Shown: positions 55,167-64,000 of the stretch, piece after piece | Numbering within the stretch: position 1 is the first letter of the stretch | How the letters are laid out: each line of letters starts with the position of its first letter | NCBI RefSeq assembly: GCF_030053415.1 | Contig: NZ_JASGBJ010000002.1 | Span: 992,001 to 1,056,000 of the forward strand | DNA length: 64,000 nucleotides | Origin: Marinobacter sp. CHS3-4 | Lineage (GTDB): Bacteria > Pseudomonadota > Gammaproteobacteria > Pseudomonadales > Oleiphilaceae | Reading direction: 5' to 3' | The notes under the pieces: model-generated | The model's database searches: none | What the model was told of the DNA's origin: nothing | The model's input: the letters and a program-made list of their open reading frames with translations, nothing else | Translations under genes and position numbers: made by a program

Positions 55167-55820
55167 ATGCGCGATAAGTACAAATACATCGGACCGGTCT
55201 ACGATTTTCTGAGCAATCTCTACAGCGGCAAGAACATCCATCGCTGCAAAACAGCCATGTTAGATGTGGAAACCGTCAAGCCGGGCGACCGCATTCTGTT
55301 TGCCGGTGTTGGCCATGGCCGGGACGCCATTCGCGCTGCAGAACTCGGCGCCGATGTGACCGTAGTAGACCTGTCAGAAACCATGCTGAGGAAGTTTGGC
55401 GACGCACAGCAGAAAGAAGCGCCCCACCTGAACATCCGCCGCATCCATAACGACATCATGAAAGTCGAGGACTATGACCAGTACGACATGGTCGTAGCGA
55501 ACTTTTTCCTCAATGTGTTCGATGAAGACATGATGGTGCGTGTTCTGGAGCATCTGATCCGGCTGGGCAAATCAGACGCCAGCATTGTCGTCGGCGATTT
55601 CTGCTATCCAACGGGCAACATCGTCGCCCGCATGTTCAAGAAACTGTACTGGTATATGGCGGTGTTCATATTCTGGCTAGTGGCCAACAACGCCTTCCAC
55701 AAAATATACAACTACCCCGAGCACATGCAGCGCCTGGGCCTGCATGTTACCGAGAAGAAGCATTTCAAGCTTCTTAACATGAATTGCTACTGGTCCATTC
55801 TCGGCCAGAAGCAAGCTTGA
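55167..55820 (+). CDS. Class I SAM-dependent methyltransferase
   Basis: A 217-residue methyltransferase. The SAM-binding loop is LFAGVGHGRDAIRAAELGAD and motif II is VVDLSETML; VVANFFLNVFDED follows. A hydrophobic stretch near residues 160-180 (WYMAVFIFWLVANNAF) suggests membrane association and so perhaps a lipid or quinone substrate. The ATG at 55167 has GGCAGAA upstream and starts a compact domain; upstream ATGs in the same frame lack a site. It precedes a DUF2156 gene by 50 bases. Confidence 0.82.
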   Translation: MRDKYKYIGPVYDFLSNLYSGKNIHRCKTAMLDVETVKPGDRILFAGVGHGRDAIRAAELGADVTVVDLSETMLRKFGDAQQKEAPHLNIRRIHNDIMKVEDYDQYDMVVANFFLNVFDEDMMVRVLEHLIRLGKSDASIVVGDFCYPTGNIVARMFKKLYWYMAVFIFWLVANNAFHKIYNYPEHMQRLGLHVTEKKHFKLLNMNCYWSILGQKQA

Positions 55821-55870
55821 AAAAAGCGGGATGACGTGGGCGTCAAAACAATAACAGGGGAGAAAGCACA

Positions 55871-56878
55871 ATGACGGATCAGATTTTATCGCTAGACGGA
55901 ATACGGTCGATTGATGCCGGAGCCTTTACTCACACCGAGCGGGTGGGGTATCTGAAAAAACACGGCGTGCACTCCCAGTCTTTCTCCACACTTCAGCCCA
56001 ACATGTCCTATTTCGACCTGCCTGGCGTTGGCTACATTGCCTACATGCGCAAGTGGGGCGGCGTATTTGTCTTGTCTGATCCTGTCGCAGCACCGGAGCA
56101 CTTTGAATTAATCCTGGAAAAGTTCCATCAGCGCTTTCCAAGCGCCTGCTATATTCAGGTTTCCAAGCCGGTCGTGGACTTCATGTATCGTCGCTTTGGC
56201 CTTTACGGCACCCAGTTTGGCAGTGAGTCCCGCATCAACCTGAAAAACTGGTCCCTGTCCGGCAAAAAAAAGCAGATCCTCAGAACCGCTCTGAACCAGG
56301 CGGAGAAAAAAGGCATTACCGTGAAAGAGCGGTTCAGTGACGACCATACCCGCGAAATCTCTGACGCCTGGATTCGCACCCGCAAGTGTAAAAGCAAAGA
56401 GATTCGATTCCTGATTCGCCCGATGGAGATGGAATACCGTGAAAACGAGCGTCATTTTTACGCCTATCAGGACGGCAAAGCAGTCGGTTTTATCTATTTC
56501 GACCCGATCTACCGCAACAACGAGATCATCAGCTACGTACCGAACATCTCACGGGCCAATGCGGATTTCCGCCAGGGTATTTTCTACACGCTGATGGCCT
56601 ACGCCATGGACGTGTTCCGCGAAGAAGGCGTGCCTTATCTGGACCTGGGGCTGATCCCCATGTCCCTGCACGACGAAACTGAACACCAGGAAAGCCGGCT
56701 GCTCAAGCGAATCATGCATGGTGTCTATGAGAAGGGAAATTTCCTGTACAACTTCAAAGGCCTTGAGTTCACCAAATCGCGTTTCCGTGGCGAGGTTTTC
56801 AAGACCTATTGCTGCCACCGCCGATCGATTCCTGCGCTGGAATTCCTGGCCATGTTTAAGCTGACTCGGCTGATCTGA
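55871..56878 (+). CDS. DUF2156 (LPG synthase C-terminal/GNAT-fold) protein
   Basis: A 335-residue soluble protein related to the C-terminal catalytic domain of MprF lysyl-phosphatidylglycerol synthase. It has the tandem GNAT-like layout, with FSTLQPNMSYFDLPGVGYIA, WVFVLSDP-type strand GGVFVLSDPVAA, and DLGLIPMSLHDETE then NFKGLEFTKSRFRG near the end. No flippase domain is present. Such proteins are thought to transfer aminoacyl groups from tRNA to acceptors. GGGGAGAAA precedes the ATG. Its end overlaps murI by 23 bases. Confidence 0.8.
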   Translation: MTDQILSLDGIRSIDAGAFTHTERVGYLKKHGVHSQSFSTLQPNMSYFDLPGVGYIAYMRKWGGVFVLSDPVAAPEHFELILEKFHQRFPSACYIQVSKPVVDFMYRRFGLYGTQFGSESRINLKNWSLSGKKKQILRTALNQAEKKGITVKERFSDDHTREISDAWIRTRKCKSKEIRFLIRPMEMEYRENERHFYAYQDGKAVGFIYFDPIYRNNEIISYVPNISRANADFRQGIFYTLMAYAMDVFREEGVPYLDLGLIPMSLHDETEHQESRLLKRIMHGVYEKGNFLYNFKGLEFTKSRFRGEVFKTYCCHRRSIPALEFLAMFKLTRLI

Positions 56879-57701
56879 CCCCGCCCTTTGCTGGCCAGTG
56901 TCCCAAACACTGGTCGGCTGACAGGTTCAGACTGGCCAGAAAGCCGTCTACCCCTTCAGGTAATGCCCCGGTAAAGAGAGCACCTTCCATAGGTCGCCCC
57001 GGCAAAGGACGTTTCAGGGCTGACCCTTCCGCTCCGGCCTGCTCAAGCAACCACTCAACTCGCCTGGCAATGGCTTCTCCAGAATCCACCCAATGAATAA
57101 CCTCTGGCAGCAGCTTCTGGAGCAGCGGCTTGATTAATGGATAATGCGTACAGCCCAGCACGACGGTATCCACACCGGCATCGCGAAATGGCTGCAAGGC
57201 CCGGCTTAACGCCTGTTCGGGCAACTGCTCACCCGCCAGCTGCCCTTCAACCCATCTCACCAGCTCAGGATGGCCAATCCGCTCAATCGAGCAGTCACTG
57301 GCAAACGACTCGACCAGATCGGTCAGGTAAGGCCTTTTGATCGTTGCCGGAGTGGCCAGCAACCCAATGCGCCGATTCCGGGACAGGGACGCTGCTGGCT
57401 TGATGGCCGGTACAACGCCGATGACTGGCGTATCCGTCATGGATCGGAGTTCAGGAAGAACCACCGTACTGGCGGTATTACAGGCCACGACGACCACGTC
57501 GCAGGGAAAAGCACTCAGCGCCTCGGCAATCAGCGCTTTGCTTCGCTCAATGACCACAGCTTCGGTCTGAGCGCCGTAGGGAAACCTGGCGCTGTCTGCC
57601 AGGTACATCAACCTGACGCCGGGCAATGCCTGACGAATGCACGCCGCAATGCTCAGGCCGCCGATGCCCGAGTCAAAGACGAGTATTCTGGGCTGACTCA
57701 A
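56856..57701 (-). CDS. murI: Glutamate racemase
   Basis: Converts L- to D-glutamate for peptidoglycan. The start is ILVFDSGIGGLSIAA; the two catalytic Cys are in VVACNTASTVV and LGCTHYPLIKP. At 281 residues it is full length. The start is a TTG at 57701 that overlaps the nudC stop by four bases. It overlaps the convergent DUF2156 gene at its 3' end. Confidence 0.95.
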   Translation of the reverse strand: MSQPRILVFDSGIGGLSIAACIRQALPGVRLMYLADSARFPYGAQTEAVVIERSKALIAEALSAFPCDVVVVACNTASTVVLPELRSMTDTPVIGVVPAIKPAASLSRNRRIGLLATPATIKRPYLTDLVESFASDCSIERIGHPELVRWVEGQLAGEQLPEQALSRALQPFRDAGVDTVVLGCTHYPLIKPLLQKLLPEVIHWVDSGEAIARRVEWLLEQAGAEGSALKRPLPGRPMEGALFTGALPEGVDGFLASLNLSADQCLGHWPAKGGVRSAESA

Positions 57702-58516
57702 TTGGAAGCCTCCGACGCCCGAATAGTCTCCTCCATAGAGCGAATCAAGCGCCCTGAAATGGTTGTCAACGGTGGAACTGGCGGCAAGGCGCCTGGCTCG
57801 TACCAGTCTGCTTCGGCGATTTCATCTTCTTGAAGAACCAGCTCACCGCCGGCGTAATCGGCAAAAAAACCAAGCATTAGCTGATGTGGAAACGGCCAGG
57901 GCTGCGAAGTCTGGTAACGAATGTTGGTGACATCGAGGCCCGTTTCCTCTTTAGCTTCTCTGGCGACGGCGGCTTCAATGCTCTCGCCTGGCTCGACAAA
58001 CCCTGCGATCAGACTGAAAAAATACAACTTGGTTCGCGACGACCTAGCCAACAGGAGCCGATTTTCCCGACGAATCACCACGATAATGCAAGGGGCCAAC
58101 CTCGGGTACCAGGGCGTCTGACAAGCATCGCACCAACGCGCCCTCTCCCGTGGATGGCGATCGGTTTCCGACCCACAACGGCCACAGTACTGGTGATCAT
58201 GCCACCAATGAAGAACCTGCGAACCGGTACTCAGTAATTCAGCGGGCGCCGCATCCATCAGCACCAATGCATCGCGCAGAGGAACTGTCTCATAGTTGCC
58301 GATGTCAGCATGACTCACATCCACGGCATATACCGGCTGCTGATGCCATTCACCGACGTACACCGGTCCGGGAACCCTTCTGGCAAGCGGTTCCAGTGCC
58401 GACCAGGCGTGCAGCCAGCCATCGGTGGGGCGGACAACCTGGCCATCGGCCATCGCCAGCACCCAATCCGAGTCTGCAGGTGTACTCTCTGTCCAACCGG
58501 GGCTCCACTGCGACAT
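57698..58516 (-). CDS. nudC: NAD(+) diphosphatase / RNA de-NADding hydrolase NudC
   Basis: A Nudix hydrolase that cleaves NADH and NAD-capped RNA. The zinc ribbon is YCGRCGSETD and WCDACQTPWYPR; the Nudix box is GFVEPGESIEAAVAREAKEE; the NudC signature SQPWPFPHQLML is present. The ATG at 58516 (TGGAAG upstream) is preferred to 58594. It is translationally coupled to murI downstream. Confidence 0.94.
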   Translation of the reverse strand: MSQWSPGWTESTPADSDWVLAMADGQVVRPTDGWLHAWSALEPLARRVPGPVYVGEWHQQPVYAVDVSHADIGNYETVPLRDALVLMDAAPAELLSTGSQVLHWWHDHQYCGRCGSETDRHPRERARWCDACQTPWYPRLAPCIIVVIRRENRLLLARSSRTKLYFFSLIAGFVEPGESIEAAVAREAKEETGLDVTNIRYQTSQPWPFPHQLMLGFFADYAGGELVLQEDEIAEADWYEPGALPPVPPLTTISGRLIRSMEETIRASEASN

Positions 58517-58675
58517 GATTTGCTTCCAGGGTGGTAGGGACGGATACAAACTAAAAAAGCCGTATTGCGAAAATGTATCACATCCCCCCGCCACAACTGA
58601 ACGCGATCCCGGCTTTCAGCGTCTCGCGCAAGCGAGTAAACTAGCGCCTGATTTGGTGAACCGGAGCCACTGTGT

Positions 58676-61144
58676 ATGCGATTTTTTCAGGGCCTTTACG
58701 GCCTGTTCCTGACTTTTCTGCGCAAGATCCTGTTTCTGTGGGTGCGCACGGACGTCAGCGGCAACGACACCGAGGCGCTGGGAATCGATCCCGACAAGCC
58801 GGTTTGCTACGTTCTACAATATGTCTCGCTGTCCAGCCGTCTGGTACTCGAGCAGGAAGTGCTAAGAGCAGGGTTACCAGGTGCGGAATCGTCATTGCCG
58901 GTCAAAAACGGCCCTAACCATTCCTTCTTTTTTCTGTATGGTCGTTCCGGTGGATTGATGCGTCGCCGCCGCAAGCCCGTGCAAACCAGCGAATTCAAAG
59001 ACCTGGTCTACCATGGGCTGGAAAACCCTGATCAGGACGTTCAGATAGTTCCGGTCTCGCTGTTCTGGGGACGTTCGCCCGACAAAGAAAAATCCCTGGT
59101 CAAACTGATTCTGTCCGATAGCTGGTCAGTTGCGGGTCGATTGCAAAAGTTTCTGATTATTCTGCTTCACGGCCGCAGCACCTATGTTCAGTTCAATGCG
59201 CCGCTCTCCCTGCAACAGGTTGTGTCGGAGTACCGTCACAGCGAGGAGCGCGCTAACCGCAAGCTCGCCCGGATTCTTCGCACTCATTTTCGCCGGGTTC
59301 GACAGGCCGTACTTGGGCCAGACCTATCTCATCGACGCACTCTGGTCAGTGGCCTGGTGCGAACCCAGGCTGTAAAAGAAGCCATTCGGGAAACCGCCCT
59401 CAAAGACGACGCCAAACCCGAGAAGGTACGGGCGAAAGCCTACAAATACGCCGACGAAATTGCCGCCAGCATGTCCATCGTCACCATCCGCTTTCTGGAA
59501 GTGGTGCTGTCCTGGCTGTGGAACCGGATCTACAAAGGCATTGCCGTCAACAACGTGCAGGTTGTAAAGGAAGTAGCCCAGGACAACGCTGTGGTTTATG
59601 TGCCATGCCATCGCTCACATATCGATTACCTGCTGCTGTCCTACGTGCTTTACAAAAACGGCTTGATGCCGCCCCACATCGCTGCTGGAATCAACCTGAA
59701 CATGCCGATTGTAGGGCCAATACTGCGCCGTGGTGGCGCCTTCTTCATGCGCCGCAGCTTCAAGGACAATCCGCTTTACGCCACTGTATTCAATGAATAC
59801 ATGCACGTGATGTTTTCCCGGGGTTATTCGGTGGAATACTTCGTGGAAGGCGGTCGAAGCCGCACAGGCCGCATGCTTCAGCCCAGGCCCGGTATGCTTT
59901 CAATGACCGTTCGCAGTTTCCTTCGCGACCATCGCAAACCCATTGTGTTTGTGCCGGTCTATTTCGGGTACGAGAAGGTCATGGAGGGGCGCTCCTACCT
60001 GGGCGAATTGCGAGGCAAGAAGAAAGAGAAAGAAAACATTTTCACTCTGGCGAAAACCGTTCGCAAGCTGAGCAACTCGTTCGGCAAAGTCGCCGTCAAC
60101 TTTGGCGATGCCATTCCTCTGGCGGATGTACTGGACGAAGTGCGCCCGACCTGGCGTGAAGAGGCTTACGACGCTGAGTACCGGCCACAATGGCTTAACC
60201 GGGCGGTCAGCGACCTCGCTAACCGCGTGGCGTCCAATATCAATGCTGCAGTGGCGGTGAACCCCATTGGCCTGACCGCAACGGCACTGCTGGGCGCGGA
60301 ACGGCTGGCAATGGATGAAGGCCAGTTAGTCCGCTTGATGAACCAATACGCCGATCTGCTGCGTTCGTTTCCCTACGCGGACACGGTGACTCTCCCGGAT
60401 GGCGAGGGAAAGGACTGGGTCGAATACTGTGAAAACATGGGCCTGGTCTCCCGCCAGCCTCAGAAACTGGGCGACATTATCGCTCTGCAAGGTAGTAACG
60501 CCATCTTGATGACCTACTATCGCAATAACATCCAGCACCTGTTTGCCCTGCCCTCTCTCATTGCCAGCCTGTTCGAGAACAAACAGTCGCTGAGCAGAGA
60601 GAAAATCGTTTTTCTGGCAAGCGTGGCCTATCCGTACCTGAAATCAGAGCTGTTCCTGAAATACAGCACAGACGAGATCTCTAACGTGATCAATCAATGG
60701 GTGAACGTGCTGGTGGATAAAGGCCTGCTTTTGGAAGAATCAGGAAGCCACATCAGCCGGCCAGAGGAAGGAACGGATTCGATGCTGCGCCTTCGAGTAC
60801 TGTCCCGCTTTATCATCCAGACTCTGGAGCGCTACCACATTGCCATCGGAGTACTGAGAAAATACGGATCTGGCAAGGTCACCGCCGAGGCACTGGAGGA
60901 ACAATGCACTCTGCTGGCCGAACGCATGTCAATCCTGTTCGGGCTCAATGCGCCGGAGTTTTTCGACAAGGCTCTGTTCCGCAACTTTATCAATAGCCTG
61001 CAAAGCAATGGTGTCGTTAGCCAGGATCAGGACGGCCATCTATGCTACAGCGATGCTTTGGATGAAGTGGCAGAGGATGCCCGACTGGTCTTGAGCGTTG
61101 AGAAGCGCCAGGCTATTCAGCAAGTCACCATGCTGGGCGCCTGA
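58676..61144 (+). CDS. plsB: Glycerol-3-phosphate 1-O-acyltransferase
   Basis: The membrane enzyme for the first step of phospholipid synthesis. The acyltransferase blocks are VPCHRSHIDYLLLSY, FFMRRSFKDNPLYATVFNEY, YFVEGGRSRTGRMLQPRPGM and PIVFVPVYFGYEKV. At 822 residues it matches the long gammaproteobacterial PlsB. It converges on rsmJ with five bases between the stops. Confidence 0.96.
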   Translation: MRFFQGLYGLFLTFLRKILFLWVRTDVSGNDTEALGIDPDKPVCYVLQYVSLSSRLVLEQEVLRAGLPGAESSLPVKNGPNHSFFFLYGRSGGLMRRRRKPVQTSEFKDLVYHGLENPDQDVQIVPVSLFWGRSPDKEKSLVKLILSDSWSVAGRLQKFLIILLHGRSTYVQFNAPLSLQQVVSEYRHSEERANRKLARILRTHFRRVRQAVLGPDLSHRRTLVSGLVRTQAVKEAIRETALKDDAKPEKVRAKAYKYADEIAASMSIVTIRFLEVVLSWLWNRIYKGIAVNNVQVVKEVAQDNAVVYVPCHRSHIDYLLLSYVLYKNGLMPPHIAAGINLNMPIVGPILRRGGAFFMRRSFKDNPLYATVFNEYMHVMFSRGYSVEYFVEGGRSRTGRMLQPRPGMLSMTVRSFLRDHRKPIVFVPVYFGYEKVMEGRSYLGELRGKKKEKENIFTLAKTVRKLSNSFGKVAVNFGDAIPLADVLDEVRPTWREEAYDAEYRPQWLNRAVSDLANRVASNINAAVAVNPIGLTATALLGAERLAMDEGQLVRLMNQYADLLRSFPYADTVTLPDGEGKDWVEYCENMGLVSRQPQKLGDIIALQGSNAILMTYYRNNIQHLFALPSLIASLFENKQSLSREKIVFLASVAYPYLKSELFLKYSTDEISNVINQWVNVLVDKGLLLEESGSHISRPEEGTDSMLRLRVLSRFIIQTLERYHIAIGVLRKYGSGKVTAEALEEQCTLLAERMSILFGLNAPEFFDKALFRNFINSLQSNGVVSQDQDGHLCYSDALDEVAEDARLVLSVEKRQAIQQVTMLGA

Positions 61145-61149
61145 GTGAC

Positions 61150-61962
61150 CTAGTCTCCTGAGGGGAGCGCCTTGAGGGCGTAGACGTCATATCGGCTGCT
61201 CTTGCCTTCTATTTTTGTGGTTACTGCAGGCCCGGGTAAAGACTCAGCCTTTCGGGGTCGCTTGACCACGACCCGATATCGAGCAGCGCTCAAAGCCGCC
61301 TCGAGCAAACCCGCTGAATCAGCGTCATCGCCGACCACCTGTCGAAATACCTGCATTTCTTTCTTCACCAGAGCGGATTTATCCCGGTGGGGAAACATGG
61401 GATCCAGGTACACCACATCCACTGACCCCGGCTCACAACCAGCGAGCCATTCACGGCTATCACCCGATTCCAGAGTCATATTCTGCAGAATGTCAGCGCA
61501 CGCGGCGTTTAGGGACGCCCGGGCAAGACCATCTGAAAGCAGCGCATGAACAATCGGTGATCGTTCGAACATCCGCACCCGGCAACCCAGAGAAGCAAGC
61601 ACGAATGCGTCCTGCCCGAGGCCTGCGGTGGCGTCCACGACATCAATGGATTCTCGCGTCTTCTGCAGCCCAACAGCTTTGGCAATCAACTGCCCGGTGC
61701 CGCCCCCATGCTCTCGCCGATAGCCGGCTTTACCGCTTACGAATTCTGCCCGAACAGGCCCCGGCGCTCCCTTTCCTGTCAGCTGTAGGCAGAGGCCTTG
61801 ATCATCGGAAAACAGCAACGTGGAAAAGTCTCTGATTTGTTTCGGTTTGACTATACCGAGGAAAGGAATCGAAAGAAGTTCTGCCAGGGCTTGTGCCTGA
61901 ACAGAGTCACCCAGCGGGCTATGGGCAGTTGCCAGACCGGGAAAATCGGAAGTTGAAACCAT
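61150..61962 (-). CDS. rsmJ: 16S rRNA (guanine1516-N2)-methyltransferase
   Basis: RsmJ methylates G1516 of 16S rRNA. The SAM site is VVDATAGLGQDAFVLASLG; the catalytic block is YLDPMFPHRDKSALVKKEM; both are diagnostic. At 270 residues it is typical. Its ATG shares a base with the stop of the small upstream gene (TAATG). Confidence 0.93.
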   Translation of the reverse strand: MVSTSDFPGLATAHSPLGDSVQAQALAELLSIPFLGIVKPKQIRDFSTLLFSDDQGLCLQLTGKGAPGPVRAEFVSGKAGYRREHGGGTGQLIAKAVGLQKTRESIDVVDATAGLGQDAFVLASLGCRVRMFERSPIVHALLSDGLARASLNAACADILQNMTLESGDSREWLAGCEPGSVDVVYLDPMFPHRDKSALVKKEMQVFRQVVGDDADSAGLLEAALSAARYRVVVKRPRKAESLPGPAVTTKIEGKSSRYDVYALKALPSGD

Positions 61963-62324
61963 TAAACGCGGATATCGATGCCAGTAAGCACGCCCTCAGG
62001 CGCTTCGCCATCGGAAGCGACATCGGCGAAGGTAGATAGCGCACGGGAAGTGCTCAGTGGAACGTCGTCTGCGCGAAAACGTTCAAGTCGGGAGTCTTCA
62101 GCTGCTCTGCGGGCCTCAATTCGACGTTCGGTGGCATCGGGGGAAGTCTGCGTTCGAGCTTCAACGTTAGGCGACGCGCCCTGCGTCAGATCGCGACGCA
62201 CCTGGCCGCGGTTATCTTCCGCCGTCGAGGCCGGCGCTCTGGCACCATCACTACGTTCACGAACCGGCGCATTGTTGCCCGATTGATACGCAATACTGTT
62301 GTTTGGATTGACTCCGCCAATCAT
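61962..62324 (-). CDS. Small Arg/Ala/Ser-rich protein of unknown function
   Basis: About 120 residues, polar and low-complexity, without signal peptide or membrane segment. It is rich in Arg, Ala, Asp and Glu, and probably disordered except for a helix near EARRAAEDSRLERFRADD. The end VLTGIDIRV is a neat hydrophobic strand. I do not recognise it. The start may be ATG 62324 or GTG 62333; neither has a good Shine-Dalgarno. One-base overlap with rsmJ supports it as real. Confidence 0.6.
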   Translation of the reverse strand: MIGGVNPNNSIAYQSGNNAPVRERSDGARAPASTAEDNRGQVRRDLTQGASPNVEARTQTSPDATERRIEARRAAEDSRLERFRADDVPLSTSRALSTFADVASDGEAPEGVLTGIDIRV

Positions 62325-62395
62325 GGCAGCCACACCACATAGTCACCGCTGGACTCTTGATTATGGAAGATCTCAGCGGGATTTGAAAGTCGTGC

Positions 62396-63193
62396 CTAAA
62401 GGAGCATAACAAACAGCAAGGCGCCCAGAACCAGACGATAGATAACGAATGGCATCAGGCCAAGGCGTTCCAGAAAGGTAAGGAACAGGTGGATACATAC
62501 CAGGGCGCTGACAAACGAGAGCCCCGTGCCGATGGCAATGGCTGCCCAGTCCGTGGCGCCGCCCTGCTGCACCAGTTCCAGGGTTTTCAGCAAGCCGGCA
62601 GCGAGAATCAGAGGGATCGATAGCAGAAAGGAAAATCGCGCAGCGGATTCCCGGCTGAAGCCCAGAAAAAGAGCCGCCGTGATCGTAATGCCAGACCGGG
62701 AAGTTCCGGGAATCAATGCCAACGCCTGAGCCACACCGATGACCAGAGCATCCTTCATGGACAGGGCTGCAAGGGATCTTTCCCGACGTCCAACCGCGTC
62801 GGACCACCAGAGAACCAGGCCAAACCCAACGGTGGACGTGGCGATAACCAGGCCCGACCGAAGGGTGGTTTCGATCACATCATTCAGAAGAATGCCAGCA
62901 AGACCCGCGGGAATCGTGCCAGCAATCACCGCCCAGGCCAGACCGCTTTGCGGACCTATTCTTCGTTGCACCGTGTCCACTACCCAGGCCCCTGATAATT
63001 GCACGACCGTCTGGCGGAAATACCAGACAACCGCGGTCAGCGTGCCCACATGAACTGCCACGTCGAAGGCAAGCCCCTGATCAGGCCAGCCAAGCACCTG
63101 AGACGGAAGAATAAGATGGGCCGAGCTGCTGATGGGCAAAAATTCCGTCAAGCCCTGAATCACTGCCAGCACAATGATTTGCCATAAATCCAT
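62396..63193 (-). CDS. uppP: Undecaprenyl-diphosphatase
   Basis: UppP (BacA) recycles the lipid carrier undecaprenyl pyrophosphate. The two signatures are GLTEFLPISSSAHLILPS and LALIPGTSRSGITI. Eight or so membrane helices; length 265 is typical. It is upstream of the small unknown gene and rsmJ on the same strand. Confidence 0.96.
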   Translation of the reverse strand: MDLWQIIVLAVIQGLTEFLPISSSAHLILPSQVLGWPDQGLAFDVAVHVGTLTAVVWYFRQTVVQLSGAWVVDTVQRRIGPQSGLAWAVIAGTIPAGLAGILLNDVIETTLRSGLVIATSTVGFGLVLWWSDAVGRRERSLAALSMKDALVIGVAQALALIPGTSRSGITITAALFLGFSRESAARFSFLLSIPLILAAGLLKTLELVQQGGATDWAAIAIGTGLSFVSALVCIHLFLTFLERLGLMPFVIYRLVLGALLFVMLL

Positions 63194-63232
63194 GGACGTC
63201 AGATCCAGTCAGTAGGTTAATAGGTGGGGGGG

Positions 63233-63928
63233 TCAGCGGCCGGGCAGTTTTTTCCAGGCGACTTCGTCACGAATATAGACGGGCTGTGCCTGAGCTGCGG
63301 GCACACCACCCGTCTGTCTGAACACATCCACTGCCAACTGAGCGACCCGATCAGCGCCTGGAAAAAGCTCCGGATCAGCAGCCTTCATGGCAGAAACAAC
63401 CTGTTCCGGGAAATCGGCTTGCAACGTCCAGCCGTTACCTGCACCAAACCAGTTTCGTTGGGTATCGGGGAGCTCAAGCTGAGCAGGAGGACAGACGATT
63501 TCAGAGGTCAGTGCAACCGGTTTTTGGCCCTGGGTTTCATAACAGGCCCAATACACCTCGCCCATCCGGGCGTCAAAAGCAACAGCAACACCATCGCCGT
63601 CCTGCATTCCAAAGCGCTCAATGGCTTCCAACGCGACAGCCTGGAGCGAAGAAATCGGAACCACCGGACGTTCCAGCCCATACGCCAGGCCCTGAACCAC
63701 GCCAGTAGCAATTCGCAGCCCGGTAAACGAACCTGGCCCACAGGCGAACGCCAAGGCATCGAGATCCGACGGCATTAGGCCAGACTGATTCAGCAACTCG
63801 CGGATCATGGGCATCAGTAGGCGGGTATGGCCTCGCGGTGCGGTTTCCGCTCGCGAGGTCATCTGATCGTCATGAATCAACGCGGCTGAGCACCCTTGCG
63901 ACGAGGTGTCGAGAGCGAGCAGCTTCAC
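63233..63928 (-). CDS. tsaB: tRNA threonylcarbamoyladenosine biosynthesis protein TsaB
   Basis: TsaB is the scaffold partner of TsaD in t6A tRNA modification. The start LLALDTSSQGCSAAL and the FACGPGSFTGLRIATGVVQG block are diagnostic. The start is a GTG at 63928. It follows the adk-like gene by four bases, the order seen in pseudomonads. Confidence 0.94.
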   Translation of the reverse strand: MKLLALDTSSQGCSAALIHDDQMTSRAETAPRGHTRLLMPMIRELLNQSGLMPSDLDALAFACGPGSFTGLRIATGVVQGLAYGLERPVVPISSLQAVALEAIERFGMQDGDGVAVAFDARMGEVYWACYETQGQKPVALTSEIVCPPAQLELPDTQRNWFGAGNGWTLQADFPEQVVSAMKAADPELFPGADRVAQLAVDVFRQTGGVPAAQAQPVYIRDEVAWKKLPGR

Positions 63929-63932
63929 GGTG

Positions 63933-64000
63933 TTACTTCAATTTGGTCAGGATCTGGTCGCGAATATCGTCCAGGCTCCCAACGCCTTCTACTCGGACGT
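63933..64000 (-). CDS. adk: 3' end of a gene upstream of tsaB, probably adenylate kinase
   Basis: Only 21 codons and the stop are in the window; they read VRVEGVGSLDDIRDQILTKL then Lys and stop. A tail with VxGxGSLDDI resembles the C terminus of adenylate kinase, and adk precedes tsaB in pseudomonads. The call rests mainly on that gene order. Confidence 0.55.
   Translation of the reverse strand, partial: VRVEGVGSLDDIRDQILTKLK

Overview
The window is a contiguous piece of a gammaproteobacterial chromosome, most likely Marinobacter. The strongest pointer is the 512-residue fatty acyl-CoA reductase at 47269-48807, which closely resembles the reductases that make wax-ester fatty alcohols in Marinobacter. 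The gene order tsaB-adk, the acs/response-regulator pair, plsB, nudC-murI and several c-di-GMP enzymes fit the same group. Genes are densely packed on both strands. No gap between called genes exceeds 300 bases. I saw no rRNA, tRNA, CRISPR array, insertion sequence or prophage.

1-13.1 kb: a partial phospholipase D-like gene, a methyltransferase/DUF2007/arfB block, a SLC23-like permease, a CPBP protease and SDR block, a PanE-like reductase, then katG with a readable promoter, a candidate OxyR site and a strong terminator. Two tandem paralogous periplasmic binding proteins without transporter genes follow, then a Kef-type K+/H+ antiporter and an aspartate/glutamate racemase-family enzyme.

13.2-31.6 kb: an unrecognised 658-residue protein translationally coupled to a 7TM-DISM diguanylate cyclase; a PCu(A)C copper chaperone; an alpha-keto acid dehydrogenase operon (E1alpha, E1beta and an E2 that seems to lack the subunit-binding domain); a DUF188 protein; an ABC exporter behind a Fur-box-like sequence; a PQQ-type sugar dehydrogenase; aldo/keto reductases including a Tat-exported one; a tandem-GST protein; dacB; and a DUF6279 lipoprotein.

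31.6-37.3 kb: the most interesting metabolic cluster. An ACAD11-like acyl-CoA dehydrogenase, an ACAD11-like APH-fold kinase, two SDRs and a histidine phosphatase lie on one strand, divergent from a LysR regulator. The two halves of the animal fusion protein ACAD11 are separate genes here, which suggests a bacterial pathway for hydroxy fatty acids that works through phosphorylated acyl-CoAs.

37.3-48.8 kb: an EAL phosphodiesterase, a beta-decarboxylating dehydrogenase, an aminotransferase, a hydroxyacid dehydrogenase, a fatty acid desaturase whose promoter carries a FabR/DesT-like palindrome, acs with a downstream CrbR/ErdR-like regulator, and the fatty acyl-CoA reductase. Lipid and acetate metabolism dominate here.

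49-64 kb: a MinD-like ATPase divergent from a two-gene signalling operon (HDOD-histidine kinase and REC-PAS-GGDEF-EAL), a methyltransferase plus DUF2156 acyltransferase-fold pair of unknown role, then housekeeping genes: murI, nudC, plsB, rsmJ, uppP, tsaB and the 3' end of a gene that is probably adk. The 250-300 base gaps at 46981-47268, 48808-49067, 50424-50701 and 54874-55166 are AT-rich promoter or terminator regions in which I see no further gene.
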